A stretch of 41,891 nucleotides of DNA from Candidatus Daviesbacteria bacterium (GCA_016183265.1 JACPEX010000009.1:1-41891), one strand, 5' to 3'; counted from the first letter of the stretch, positions 22,753 through 31,596 are shown. A program made the numbers and translations. The notes: generated by a model not told the origin, from the sequence alone.

Positions 22753-23247
22753 ATGAAAATTGCACTGGATGAGGATTATTTTAGGAGTGTGATGTTTGGG
22801 TTGCAGGATGGGTTGGTTTCTACTACCGGCTTGGTGGTGGGGATTTCTGCCGGGGTATCTGACCGGGCCATTATTATTTTAGCCGCTTTTGTGGCAATCT
22901 CGGTTGAGGCTTCTTCCATGGCTGCAGGTGAGTATTCTTCAGAAAAAGCAGTCCACCAGCTGGATAAAAGGCACAGGCATAGGGATGATTTAATTATCGG
23001 GGCAATTTTAATGTTTTTTTCCTATTTAATTGCCGGTCTGATTCCTGTTTTACCCTTTTTGTTCTTTCCGGTGGATATTGCCAGGATGATTAGTGTTCCC
23101 GCAGCGCTCATCAGCCTTTTTGGCATTGGCTATCTTAAAGGTAAAATTGTTAAGGATAAAGCTTTAAGAAGCGCAGCTGAGATGTTTATTATCGGCGGAC
23201 TAGCCACAGCCATTGGTTTGATAGTAGGGGTTCTCTTAAAAGTTTAA
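22753..23247 (+). CDS. VIT1/CCC1-family metal transporter
   Basis: The protein has 164 residues from the ATG at 22753. It has the VIT1/CCC1 signature FGLQDGLVSTTGLVVGISAG near the start, then EASSMAAGEYSSEKAV with the conserved Glu, and three further membrane helices. Family members move iron or manganese across membranes. The ATG was chosen because TATAAT (22740-22745) lies 7 nt before it; an upstream in-frame ATG at 22669 would lie upstream of the promoter. Confidence 0.88.
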   Translation: MKIALDEDYFRSVMFGLQDGLVSTTGLVVGISAGVSDRAIIILAAFVAISVEASSMAAGEYSSEKAVHQLDKRHRHRDDLIIGAILMFFSYLIAGLIPVLPFLFFPVDIARMISVPAALISLFGIGYLKGKIVKDKALRSAAEMFIIGGLATAIGLIVGVLLKV

Positions 23248-23270
23248 AGGTTTTGTGTTAAACTCCTATC

Positions 23271-24335
23271 ATGTTTGGCAGACTCTGGCAATTACTCTCA
23301 CATGATATTGGTATAGATTTGGGTACTGTTAATACTCTGGTTTTAGTAAAGGGTAAAGGAATTGTGATCAGGGAACCGACTGTGGTTGCTCTTCATAAAA
23401 AAACCAGGCAGGTTTTAGCAATCGGCACTGAGGCCAAAAGAATGTTAGGTAGGACTCCGGCTGCCATCGCAGCTGTCCGGCCTTTACGCGACGGGGTTAT
23501 TTCCGATTTTGAAACTACCGAGGCCATGCTGCGTTATTTTATCCATAAAGTTCACGAAAATCCCGGCTCTGCCAGTTGGCGGACCTTACTCAAAATCCCA
23601 CGGCCCCGGGTAGTAGTAGGCATTCCTTCCGGGGTTACTGAGGTAGAAAGAAGGGCAGTGCAGGATGCCTGTTTATCAGCCGGGGCCAGGGAAGCTTATT
23701 TAATTGAAGAGCCAATGGCAGCAGCAATCGGGGCCAAACTGCCGGTTGAAGCTCCTGAAGGGGTAATGATTATAGATATTGGCGGGGGAACAGCGGAAAT
23801 GGCAGTGATTTCTTTGGGCGGGATGGTGATTAATAAATCCTTGCGGGTGGCCGGGGACGAGATGGATGAGGAAATTATAAATTATATGAGGACTAGGTAT
23901 GGGATGCTGATTGGGGAGCGGACTGCAGAAGAGGTTAAAATAGAAATCGGCTCGGCCTATCCGGTAGGTAAAGATAATCTGGCCACAGTAGTGCGGGGCA
24001 GGGATTTATCAAATGGTTTGCCAAAGTCTTTGAAAGTGACAGATGCGGAGATCAGAGAGGCTTTAACTCCGGTGGTTTCACAGATAATCACGGCCATCCA
24101 GGAAATTTTAGAAGAAACTCCGCCTGAGTTATTAACAGATATAGTTGAGCGGGGAATATATTTAGCAGGGGGTGGGGCGCTGCTTCGGGGTTTGGATAAA
24201 AGGATAGCTGAGGAAACAAAATTACCTGTCTATGTTGCAGATGATCCGTTAACCACAGTAGTGAGGGGCTGCGGCGAAGTGTTAAATAATTTAGATCTTC
24301 TTTCTAAAGTTCGGGTTACAGGTGGACTTAGGTAA
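23271..24335 (+). CDS. mreB: Rod-shape actin homologue MreB
   Basis: This 354-residue protein has the actin-fold nucleotide motifs: IGIDLGTVNTLVLVKGKGIV (phosphate 1), RPLRDGVISDFE, MIIDIGGGTAEMAVIS (phosphate 2), and IYLAGGGALLRGL (adenosine). MreB forms membrane-bound filaments that organise wall synthesis. The partners mreC, mreD and a PBP2-type enzyme lie about 7 kb downstream. A TAAACT box lies 6 nt before the ATG. Confidence 0.96.
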   Translation: MFGRLWQLLSHDIGIDLGTVNTLVLVKGKGIVIREPTVVALHKKTRQVLAIGTEAKRMLGRTPAAIAAVRPLRDGVISDFETTEAMLRYFIHKVHENPGSASWRTLLKIPRPRVVVGIPSGVTEVERRAVQDACLSAGAREAYLIEEPMAAAIGAKLPVEAPEGVMIIDIGGGTAEMAVISLGGMVINKSLRVAGDEMDEEIINYMRTRYGMLIGERTAEEVKIEIGSAYPVGKDNLATVVRGRDLSNGLPKSLKVTDAEIREALTPVVSQIITAIQEILEETPPELLTDIVERGIYLAGGGALLRGLDKRIAEETKLPVYVADDPLTTVVRGCGEVLNNLDLLSKVRVTGGLR

Positions 24336-24361
24336 TTGACATTATGATAAATTTGTCATAA
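24336..24361 (+). promoter_or_regulatory. -35-like box and near-perfect palindrome before the second HigBA pair
   Basis: TTGACA at 24336-24341 is followed by a 20-bp palindrome (24342-24361) with arms TTATGA and TCATAA and a centre of AAATTT, matching at 18 of 20 positions. It ends next to the toxin ATG. It is most likely the operator for the HigA-type repressor; the exact -10 box is unclear. Confidence 0.6.
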
Positions 24362-24362
24362 A

Positions 24363-24656
24363 ATGAATATAACATTTGATAAAAGAGCGAGAAAGTTTCT
24401 AAAGTCTTTACCGGAGGAAGATAAAGGTCGCATTTCTGGTCATATTGATTTGTTTAGCGTAAACGGTTTTAATATGACAGGAAAATATTTAAAAAAGATT
24501 GAAAATAATTTATGGGAATTGCGTCCGGGAAGTATTAGAGTATTTTTTGGTTTGATTAATTCGGATGCAATCATTGTAAATATTTTTAGAAAAAAGACAC
24601 AGAAAACACCAAAACAAGAAATAGAAACAGCTAAAAGACGATTAAAGGAATATTAA
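24363..24656 (+). CDS. higB: HigB/RelE-type toxin
   Basis: This 97-residue basic protein has the RelE-superfamily pattern FDKRARKFLKSLPEEDKGRI, then YLKKIENNLWELRPGSIRVFF, and a tail NIFRKKTQKTPKQEIETAKRR. It is a distant paralogue of the toxin at 1959-2300, with the same order (toxin then antitoxin). The antitoxin begins 2 nt after its stop. Confidence 0.88.
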   Translation: MNITFDKRARKFLKSLPEEDKGRISGHIDLFSVNGFNMTGKYLKKIENNLWELRPGSIRVFFGLINSDAIIVNIFRKKTQKTPKQEIETAKRRLKEY

Positions 24657-24658
24657 TT

Positions 24659-24955
24659 ATGAAAAAAAGACCAGAAGCAATACCATGGGAACAAGTAAAG
24701 AAAGAACTTTTTAGAGATCCTAAAGTTAAAAAGGCCTATGAGGATTTACAGCCGGAATTTGCTATTATACAGGCTCTGATTGATGCCAGGGTTAAAAAGA
24801 AAATTTCTCAGGAAGATTTGGCAAAAAGAATGGGTACAGGACAAGCTGTAATATCCAGACTGGAAAATGCCAACGCCAGTCCATCGTTATCACTTATAAA
24901 AAGACTGGCAAATGCCCTGAACTTAAAAGTTGAACTCAAATTTACCCCCAGATAA
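24659..24955 (+). CDS. higA: HigA-type XRE antitoxin
   Basis: This 98-residue protein has a helix-turn-helix at about residues 45-90 (SQEDLAKRMGTGQAVISRLE, then ASPSLSLIKRLANALN). The N-terminal arm WEQVKKELFRDPKVKKAYE is of the same type as in the first HigA. It should repress the module through the upstream palindrome and neutralise the toxin. Confidence 0.88.
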   Translation: MKKRPEAIPWEQVKKELFRDPKVKKAYEDLQPEFAIIQALIDARVKKKISQEDLAKRMGTGQAVISRLENANASPSLSLIKRLANALNLKVELKFTPR

Positions 24956-24992
24956 GTTATTACCTCGATTAAATTAGTGCTATAATGAAATT

Positions 24993-26723
24993 ATGGATCA
25001 ACTGCCAAGTGAGAATAGATTTTCTGAAAATGAAGCAAACCACGAGCAACCGGGAGGGCATATCCGCGTTAATGTTTCCCAACCTGAACTGTTATATGCA
25101 TTGGCACAAAAATCTAGAGCGACTAATAAGAATCCTTATATAAGTAAGACATATATTGATGATTCTTTAATATCTTGGGAAACAAGCGAACTGCATCAAG
25201 ATGACTCTAAATACATAAATGGCAAGCAGACTTATGGATTCAGTACCGAGCTTGATTTGAGGCGGAATATTCAGGACCCAGTCCAGCAATATTATACTCC
25301 GGAACGGACCAAGAAAGTTTTAGAAAATTTACAGAGGCAAGGAGTAATTATCCATATGGATACTATCATTAATGGTCAGCAGAGGTTAAAAATATATCAC
25401 TCACGCGGCGCTTATGGAGTAGAAATTTTTTTGGGCTGGCCTTCAAGAGAAGCAGTTTCAGAGTACTATAGCGACTGGGCAACTAGGGTTGCGTTAAGTG
25501 ATGCAAAAAAGGAATCAGTTGGTCAATTGGACGATTCGGGAAAAGCCGCTATTCAGCAAAGAGTCCAAAAAGATCTTACTAATCATGAAGTCAATCGGAG
25601 TGTGAGAATACGTTTAGCAAATAGGAAAAGATTAGATAGTTTTGAAGGGTGGGATCTACGTCCACCGCTGCCCCAAAACCAGGCAGAATTTTTGGAACAG
25701 ACAGAATTTTACCGCAAGACTTTGGAGCAAACTCTAAAAGCTTTATATGCTGAGGCGAATGTAACGCCTAATGTGGATATTACTTTAAGACCGCCCGACC
25801 TCTCCGGTGATTCTTTAGACAGAGCAGCTAGTTTATCTTCTGAAAACGTTAAAACTCTTGACATGGAACAAGTAGTGCCGGATAGAGTGACTTTACATGA
25901 TGTTAAAGGCCAGCCGGAAGCTGTTCGAGAAGCGCGAAGATTTGTAAGAGCGATCAATCTACCAGAACTGTATACAAGAAGAGGCGGAAAACCACCGAGA
26001 GGCGCCTTGTTTGTAGGTCCTCCCGGCACAGGCAAAAGCATGATCGCTAAAGGTATTGCTGCAGAAGCTCAGGCAGAATTTGTGGAAATCAATGCAGCTA
26101 ATATCGGCAGTAAATGGATTAATGAATCTGCCAATTTAATGAATCAGGTATTTGATGATGCGGAAAGAAAAGTGGCGGCAGGTAAAAAAGTGATCATTTT
26201 TATCGATGAAATAGATGCAATAGCGCAGCAACGGCAAAATGCTCACCCGGAAGATATCAAAACAATTTCCGTTATGTTGCAACGGCTGGACGGGGTGATG
26301 ACAAAACCAGGAGTCGTACTTCTTGCAGCCACCAACAGGCCGGATGCGATTGACCCGGCAATTGTCAGGCCAGGCAGGATAGATAGAATTATTGAAGTAG
26401 GATTGCCTAACGAAGAGGGAAGAAAAGAAATTTTGCAAAGCTATATAGACAAAACCAAAGGAAGAGCTGAGCCGGCCTATAAAGAGACATTATTTGATTC
26501 AAATATTGATTTAAATACACTTGCTTTGCAAACAAATGGTTTAAGCGGCGCAGAATTAGCAAACCTAATTAGCCGGGTTTTTGATGTCAAGCTTGAGTTA
26601 GAATTGGAGGGTCGAGGATGGCATCCAATGACTACGCAGGATCTTCTGAGTGCCGTACCGGTAGTAAAAACTGAAACCCAAAAAAGAAGAAAACTTGGTT
26701 TCCGTAAAAACGGGGAAGAATAG
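24993..26723 (+). CDS. AAA-type ATPase with a long unrecognised N-terminal region
   Basis: The protein has 576 residues. The C-terminal half is a classical single AAA module of the FtsH/CDC48 type: Walker A GPPGTGKS near residue 342, Walker B IIFIDEIDA with Asp near 405, sensor AATNRPDAIDPAIVRPGRID with arginine fingers, and the lid GLSGAELANLISR. There is no membrane helix and no zinc-protease domain. The first 300 residues show no motif I know. A role in protein remodelling or as a proteasome-like cap is possible but unproven. TATAAT lies 6 nt before the ATG. Confidence 0.85.
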   Translation: MDQLPSENRFSENEANHEQPGGHIRVNVSQPELLYALAQKSRATNKNPYISKTYIDDSLISWETSELHQDDSKYINGKQTYGFSTELDLRRNIQDPVQQYYTPERTKKVLENLQRQGVIIHMDTIINGQQRLKIYHSRGAYGVEIFLGWPSREAVSEYYSDWATRVALSDAKKESVGQLDDSGKAAIQQRVQKDLTNHEVNRSVRIRLANRKRLDSFEGWDLRPPLPQNQAEFLEQTEFYRKTLEQTLKALYAEANVTPNVDITLRPPDLSGDSLDRAASLSSENVKTLDMEQVVPDRVTLHDVKGQPEAVREARRFVRAINLPELYTRRGGKPPRGALFVGPPGTGKSMIAKGIAAEAQAEFVEINAANIGSKWINESANLMNQVFDDAERKVAAGKKVIIFIDEIDAIAQQRQNAHPEDIKTISVMLQRLDGVMTKPGVVLLAATNRPDAIDPAIVRPGRIDRIIEVGLPNEEGRKEILQSYIDKTKGRAEPAYKETLFDSNIDLNTLALQTNGLSGAELANLISRVFDVKLELELEGRGWHPMTTQDLLSAVPVVKTETQKRRKLGFRKNGEE

Positions 26724-26758
26724 TAGAATAAAATAGCAAAAGTTGTTAATATACGGTC

Positions 26759-27826
26759 ATGTTAAAAACTCCCTTTTATGATCCAAATTTAAGTTACGAA
26801 GAAAATTATGACCAGGGGCCATTTGGGGCATTTGCTGATGGAGAAATCTACAAGCAAACAGGGGAACCCCAGTATGACTTTTTAGGGCAAAAAGTCTATA
26901 CTCCTTTTGGAATTCCGGCAGGCCCTCTGGTAAACGCCAAGTTTTGTAAGGCCGCTTTTGAGAAAGGCTTTGATATTTGTGTATACAAAACAGTAAGAAG
27001 CAGAAGCTTTCCCTGCCATCCTTTTCCCAATATTTTGTCTGTAAAACTCGAAGGTGATCTAACCCTTGCAAAAGCCCAAACTGAACTGATTGCAGATAAT
27101 AATTACTCAGAGCCTTTATCCATTACCAACTCTTTCGGGGTGCCTTCTAAAGACCCAGATGTTTGGCAGGCAGATGTTAAAAAGGCAATTTCTTATGCCG
27201 GATCCGGGCAAGTTCTGGTTTTAAGTTTTATGGGAACTGTCAGGGAAAATCAAAGCCGGGAAGATTTTATTGCAGATTATGCTTTAGCTGCCAAATTATC
27301 AAAAGAGACCGGGGCAAAAATTCTGGAAGTAAATTTATCCTGCCCAAACATAGGTAATGAAGGATTAGTTTGCTACAACTTAGGAGTAACGGAAAAAGTT
27401 TGCAGCGCAATCAGGAAAGAAATTGGTGATACACCTTTAATTCTGAAGGTTGGTTACTATCAAAGTGATGAAGATTTGCAGAAGCTGGTAGATATCGCCG
27501 GAAAATATGCCCAGGCTATTGCCGCTATAAATACTATCCAGGCTGAAATTGTGGATAAAAACGGTAACCAAGCTTTGCCGGGGAAAAACAGGCTCAGGTC
27601 AGGAGTCTGCGGAGCCGGCATTAAATGGGCAGGCCTTGATATGGTAAGGAGACTTAAAAAGCTAATAGCTAATAGCCAACAGCAAATAGCAATTATTGGT
27701 GTTGGAGGAGTTACAAAACCGGAAGATTATACAGAGTATATAAATGCCGGCGCAGATTGCGTAATGAGCGCCACCGGCGCCATGTGGAACCCCTATTTAG
27801 CCCAGGAAATCAAGTCGAAAGTTTGA
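26759..27826 (+). CDS. pyrD: Dihydroorotate dehydrogenase-like protein
   Basis: This 355-residue TIM-barrel protein has YTPFGIPAGPLVNAKFCKAA near the N-terminus, the substrate loop SITNSFGVPS, the FMN/active-site motif LEVNLSCPNIGNEG, and the C-terminal phosphate-binding IIGVGGVTKPEDY. It would oxidise dihydroorotate to orotate. The next two enzymes of the pathway (pyrE, pyrF) lie 3 kb downstream on the other strand. A heptad repeat (27661-27695) encodes LIANSQQQIAI in a surface-like segment. It ends 1 nt before the convergent gene. Confidence 0.82.
   Translation: MLKTPFYDPNLSYEENYDQGPFGAFADGEIYKQTGEPQYDFLGQKVYTPFGIPAGPLVNAKFCKAAFEKGFDICVYKTVRSRSFPCHPFPNILSVKLEGDLTLAKAQTELIADNNYSEPLSITNSFGVPSKDPDVWQADVKKAISYAGSGQVLVLSFMGTVRENQSREDFIADYALAAKLSKETGAKILEVNLSCPNIGNEGLVCYNLGVTEKVCSAIRKEIGDTPLILKVGYYQSDEDLQKLVDIAGKYAQAIAAINTIQAEIVDKNGNQALPGKNRLRSGVCGAGIKWAGLDMVRRLKKLIANSQQQIAIIGVGGVTKPEDYTEYINAGADCVMSATGAMWNPYLAQEIKSKV
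27661..27695. repeat. Heptad repeat inside pyrD
   Basis: GCTAATA, GCTAATA, GCCAACA, GCAAATA and GCAATTA lie in exact phase. They encode LIANSQQQIAI, just before the phosphate-binding strand IIGVGG. Confidence 0.8.
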
Positions 27827-27827
27827 T

Positions 27828-29450
27828 TTAATTAACGGTTAAAGATTTGCCTTTTGCAACAGCCGCATCAAAATCGCTGTAAAATTCTAACCAATTCCGT
27901 AACGCTTTCCCCTGATAAGTTAAATTGTTTCCATCGCCCGGGATATTTTGCATCCACCAGATTTTGAATTTTTCTCCTCCTGAATAATTGTCAGGGCATG
28001 CATTTGGTCCATACCAAGTATGGCAATTTACATCCTTTACTTCTCCTCCTCCTTCAGGCCGCCAGTCTTCACAGTCTGATTTTACGCTTGTTTTACTGTT
28101 CCAGAGATATTGGTTGGCATCGGTAACATTTGGCGGCGAATGAGTCCAACCGCAACGGTTAACAGTTTGGCCTCCTTCTCCGTGAGGATTGACGAATTTA
28201 TTCCAAAGGTCTTCATTTACAAACCTCATCAAAGCCTCAATATGGTGGGTATGGTTTTCCAGCGTATCGCCTTCTGTCCTGGTAAAATTGTAATTATAAA
28301 GGACATAAGTTTTGTTACATACAGGCAAGTCATCAATTTGCTCACTATTACTGACATCGCCGTAGTTTGGGAAATTCCAAAAAGCTTTTGAGGTGAACCC
28401 CATGGACATATCGCTTTCTACAGGTTCGATCTTGCCATAGTGGTATCCCCACAGCCAAATCTGTTTAACATTCTTATTGTCTACGTAATCACAAATGTTG
28501 ACATCTGTAGTTAAGAGAGCTTTGTAATCAGGCCGGTATATGCCGGAATTCCAGGGAATTTCATTATTAGAGATTGGCAAGGCTTTTTTAAATTCTTTAT
28601 TGTCAATAATAACCGGGAGAAAAGTAGCTTGTTTAGAGGCATCTTTATAACCATGGTATTTGCTTGCTTTCCATAAAGCGGAAATACGTTGTTGGTTATT
28701 ATTTGCAATTTTCCTTTTTAATCCCTCTAAACTTTCATTGGTGCCGGCAATAGCGGGATCCAGTTTAGTGCCGGAACTATCAAGGGGAAAGTAGCTTAAT
28801 ACTAAGACATTGATTGGGTTTGCTAGTCGGTTCGAGCCGCGAAATACTGCTTCTGCAGGTTCCTCTATTAAACTGCCCGGGGAAGGGGTAGGTAATGGAA
28901 TAGTTGGAAAACTATTTTCATTATTGCGCGCGTATGTAATTGAAGGGCAGGCGTAATTAAAGGCAGACAGGTCGGTAGCATTAACATAGTAATCTAAATT
29001 AAAATCAAGCTTTTTACATTTTTCTATATCTCCTCTGATGCAGGCAGCCCAATACTCGGTGTCACTGAAATTTATCTGATTGTCTTTGTTTATGTCACAG
29101 TTAATAGCTGACAAAGTTGATATGTTTGACATAAGGGCTGCATTGGGAGTAGCGCTGATTGTAGCAGAAGAGGTAGGTGAGGGAGTTTGCCGTACCAGGA
29201 ACCGGGTCATGAGTTTGGCATAATCCTGGCTGTTTATTTTACCGTCATTATTAGCATCATATTGCGGATCATATTTTACATCCCCTTGTCTTGATCCGTA
29301 AGCTGCCCGGAAACCGGCAAGCGAAAATTCATTCCCGGCTTTTGGTATAAAATTAAAAGGAGTTTTACTGGTAACTAAAAAAATGCCTATGATTAGACCA
29401 ATGAGTAGAAATAACAAGAGGAAAATATGGGCAGATCCTTTTTCTTTCAT
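27828..29450 (-). CDS. Exported protein with dockerin-type repeats and a Cys/Trp-rich C-terminal domain
   Basis: This 540-residue protein has an N-terminal membrane helix (IFLLLFLLIGLIIGIFLV). Dockerin-like calcium repeats follow (YDANNDGKINSQDYAKLM near residue 63; CDINKDNQINFSDTEYW; LDFNLDYYVNATDLSAF). A Pro-rich linker leads to a C-terminal domain of about 330 residues (from about 210) with a His pair in NHTHHIEALMRFVN, NPHGEGGQTVNRCGWTHSPP, and several Cys and Trp residues. The His-rich motif may bind metal. I do not recognise the family. It is probably a surface enzyme or adhesin. Confidence 0.65.
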   Translation of the reverse strand: MKEKGSAHIFLLLFLLIGLIIGIFLVTSKTPFNFIPKAGNEFSLAGFRAAYGSRQGDVKYDPQYDANNDGKINSQDYAKLMTRFLVRQTPSPTSSATISATPNAALMSNISTLSAINCDINKDNQINFSDTEYWAACIRGDIEKCKKLDFNLDYYVNATDLSAFNYACPSITYARNNENSFPTIPLPTPSPGSLIEEPAEAVFRGSNRLANPINVLVLSYFPLDSSGTKLDPAIAGTNESLEGLKRKIANNNQQRISALWKASKYHGYKDASKQATFLPVIIDNKEFKKALPISNNEIPWNSGIYRPDYKALLTTDVNICDYVDNKNVKQIWLWGYHYGKIEPVESDMSMGFTSKAFWNFPNYGDVSNSEQIDDLPVCNKTYVLYNYNFTRTEGDTLENHTHHIEALMRFVNEDLWNKFVNPHGEGGQTVNRCGWTHSPPNVTDANQYLWNSKTSVKSDCEDWRPEGGGEVKDVNCHTWYGPNACPDNYSGGEKFKIWWMQNIPGDGNNLTYQGKALRNWLEFYSDFDAAVAKGKSLTVN

Positions 29451-29501
29451 CTAGTTTTAGTAAAGCATTATCTGTTTACTTTGTCAACCTAAATTTTCCT
29501 A

Positions 29502-29530
29502 TTGACAAGGTGTACATTAGGGGGTAATAT
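29502..29530 (+). promoter_or_regulatory. Promoter of the Phd/PIN module
   Basis: TTGACA (29502-29507) and TAATAT (29525-29530) are 17 nt apart. The ATG lies 6 nt after the -10 box, so the transcript is probably leaderless. TGTACA between the boxes may be part of an operator. Confidence 0.75.
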
Positions 29531-29536
29531 TAGGAT

Positions 29537-29824
29537 ATGTCTACCATCAGAGTTTCAGCTACATCTGCCAGAAATAATTTCTTTGAACTGCTTAACCAGG
29601 TAGCAGCAGGAACACAGGTAATTATTGAAAGAGATTCAAAAGAAGTGGCGATCCTTGCTCCTAAAAAACAGACCATTGATTTGGCAGCTTTAAAAAGGGC
29701 TTCAGAAGCTACTCACGGAATTTTAAAAGATTACGATCCAAAAAGAGATAATCCTTTTTATGGAAAAAAATCATGGCCTAACTTAGGTAAATGGGATGAA
29801 GGATTAAAATTTAAAAAGAAATGA
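29537..29824 (+). CDS. Phd/YefM-type antitoxin
   Basis: This 95-residue protein has the Phd/YefM N-terminus (IRVSATSARNNFFELLNQVA, then VIIERDSKEVAILAPKK). It forms a DNA-binding dimer, and a disordered tail (SWPNLGKWDEGLKFKKK) binds the toxin. Its stop overlaps the PIN gene start by 4 nt (ATGA). Confidence 0.87.
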   Translation: MSTIRVSATSARNNFFELLNQVAAGTQVIIERDSKEVAILAPKKQTIDLAALKRASEATHGILKDYDPKRDNPFYGKKSWPNLGKWDEGLKFKKK

Positions 29825-30201
29825 AGCTCCTGGTAGATACAAGTGTTTTAATTGATCACTTGCGGGGCGGTAACGCTTGGAAAAAGGTTGTAGCTGAAAG
29901 CGGGGAAGATTTAAAACTTTTTGTACCAACAATAGTAATTTTTGAATTATTTTCAGGTCAAAGCACTCACGATCTTTCTATGGTTGTTAAAATATACCAA
30001 CTTTTAGATAATTTCCAAAAAATAGAATTGGATGAAAACATAGCCAAGATTGCAGGCGAGTTTTTTCGGGATGCAAAACATCGTATTCAAGTTTCCGATT
30101 ACATTATTGCTGCTTCGGCTTTATCGATAAATGCCCGGGTAGTTACCCTCAATAAAAAGCATTTTGCCCAAATTTCCGGTATTTCAATATATTCGCTTTA
30201 A
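29821..30201 (+). CDS. vapC: PIN-domain toxin (VapC-like)
   Basis: This 126-residue protein has PIN motifs: MKLLVDTSVLIDHLRG with the first Asp, IFELFSG with a Glu, and the late acidic residue in RIQVSDYIIAASALS. It is a predicted RNase toxin paired with the Phd-type antitoxin. The stop codon abuts the pyrE stop on the other strand with no gap. Confidence 0.9.
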   Translation: MKLLVDTSVLIDHLRGGNAWKKVVAESGEDLKLFVPTIVIFELFSGQSTHDLSMVVKIYQLLDNFQKIELDENIAKIAGEFFRDAKHRIQVSDYIIAASALSINARVVTLNKKHFAQISGISIYSL

Positions 30202-30849
30202 CTATTCAAAACCCATTTTTTTGCCCCAGTTTGTAGGGTCAGAGGTCCAGTCTAAGATAATTTGCAGGTCTTCCTTATTGATATAGTTTAAATTTTGGGC
30301 TTGCTCTGCCACATTTTCAAAAGTCGTTAAAGAAATCAAATTAAGATTATTGTCTGCAAAATTTTGCTGGGCTTTTTGCAGGCCGTAAGTTATGATGGAA
30401 AAAACATGGGAAACTTCCCCGCCTGCTGACCTGACAGCTTTGGTGCTGTTGATGGCGCTTTCCCCGGTAGAGACCAAATCCTCAATAACAATGGCTTTTT
30501 GCCCGTTTTTAATAATCCCTTCTATTAAGTTTTCTTTACCATGGTCTTTGGCTTTGCCCCTGACATAAACCATGGGTAAATTTAATTTATCGGCAATCCA
30601 GGCTGCGTGGGGAATTCCGGCTGTAGCTGTCCCTGCCACAACATCAAAAGATACACCTGATTTTTCGATAGTCTCGGTATAAAAATCACGGATTAACCTC
30701 CGTTTATCCGGATAAGCCATTAAAACCCGGCAGTAAGTATAGATAGGAGATAAAAGTCCGGAAACATAACGGTAAGGTTTTTTGGGACTTAAAGTAACGG
30801 CATTTAACTCTAGAAGTATTTTGGCAACTGTTTCAGAAATGTTATTCAT
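30202..30849 (-). CDS. pyrE: Orotate phosphoribosyltransferase
   Basis: This 215-residue protein has the PRPP-binding motif AIVIEDLVSTGESAIN and the catalytic-loop Lys region RGKAKDHGKENLIEG. The N-terminal LSPKKPYRYVSGLLSPIYTY is the substrate hood. It makes orotidine monophosphate from orotate and PRPP. The start overlaps pyrF by 4 nt, forming a two-gene unit pyrF-pyrE. Confidence 0.94.
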   Translation of the reverse strand: MNNISETVAKILLELNAVTLSPKKPYRYVSGLLSPIYTYCRVLMAYPDKRRLIRDFYTETIEKSGVSFDVVAGTATAGIPHAAWIADKLNLPMVYVRGKAKDHGKENLIEGIIKNGQKAIVIEDLVSTGESAINSTKAVRSAGGEVSHVFSIITYGLQKAQQNFADNNLNLISLTTFENVAEQAQNLNYINKEDLQIILDWTSDPTNWGKKMGFE

Positions 30850-31571
30850 ATTAGTGATTGTATCTGATTTGTCAGGTTCAAGGTAGCCTCTCTTGGATTT
30901 TCGGCAAAAATAATTCCCCGGGAGGAAGAAATTATTAAACCCTGCTTTTTACTGTTTAACCCATTTTTGATAGTGGCTTCTAAATCTCCGCCCTGGGCTC
31001 CGATTCCCGGAACCAAAATTGGCATATCACCGACAATATTCCTAACCTGTTTTAGTTCCTCGGAATATGTGGCGCCTACAACTATCCCTACATTACTGCC
31101 CCAGTTTTTAACGTGTTCCGCAACAACCTGATATAGGGGTTTTCCTTCGACCGTTAAATCCTGAAATTCGCCTGCTCCCGGATTGGAGGTTTTAACCAGT
31201 ACAAAAATTCCTTTATCCTCTCTTTTTAAAAAAGGCGCCAGACTTTCTTTTCCCAAATATGGATGGACAGTTGCCGCATCAACGCCCAAATCATCAAAGA
31301 TAGCCTTTGCGTAAGCCTCATTTGTATTGCCGATATCGCCCCGTTTGGCGTCTAATATAATAGGTATATCAGGGTAAGAGCTTTTTAAGTAACTGACGGT
31401 TTTTTGAAGCTCACCTTCTTTATAAAAGGCTGCATTTGGTTTATAAGCTAAACTTAAATCAAAAGTTTGGTCAATTATTTTCCGGTTAAATTCAAAATCA
31501 CCATTGTCTAAGCCAACACAAACAAATTTCCCCTCATTCCATTTAGCAGTTAGTTTATCTAAAAAACCCAT
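30846..31571 (-). CDS. pyrF: Orotidine 5'-phosphate decarboxylase (type 2)
   Basis: This 241-residue protein has the type-2 signature LDAKRGDIGNTNEAYAKAIF with the catalytic Lys-Asp, FVCVGLDNGDFEF at the first strand, and VLVKTSNPGAGEFQDL and LVPGIGAQGGDLE. It completes UMP synthesis. It shares a palindromic promoter region with the divergent mreC. Confidence 0.92.
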   Translation of the reverse strand: MGFLDKLTAKWNEGKFVCVGLDNGDFEFNRKIIDQTFDLSLAYKPNAAFYKEGELQKTVSYLKSSYPDIPIILDAKRGDIGNTNEAYAKAIFDDLGVDAATVHPYLGKESLAPFLKREDKGIFVLVKTSNPGAGEFQDLTVEGKPLYQVVAEHVKNWGSNVGIVVGATYSEELKQVRNIVGDMPILVPGIGAQGGDLEATIKNGLNSKKQGLIISSSRGIIFAENPREATLNLTNQIQSLI

Positions 31572-31574
31572 ATC

Positions 31575-31596
31575 ATCAATATTATATAATATTGAT
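31575..31596. promoter_or_regulatory. 22-bp perfect palindrome acting as a bidirectional -10 region
   Basis: The halves ATCAATATTAT and ATAATATTGAT are exact reverse complements. TATAAT can be read on both strands, 13 nt before the mreC ATG and 9 nt before the pyrF ATG. It could also be bound by a repressor. Confidence 0.6.

Noticed and set aside
24336-24364. TTGACA with TAAAAT as a standard promoter for the second HigBA pair
   Set aside because: At 17-nt spacing the -10 box would overlap the toxin start codon; kept only as a -35-like box plus operator palindrome.
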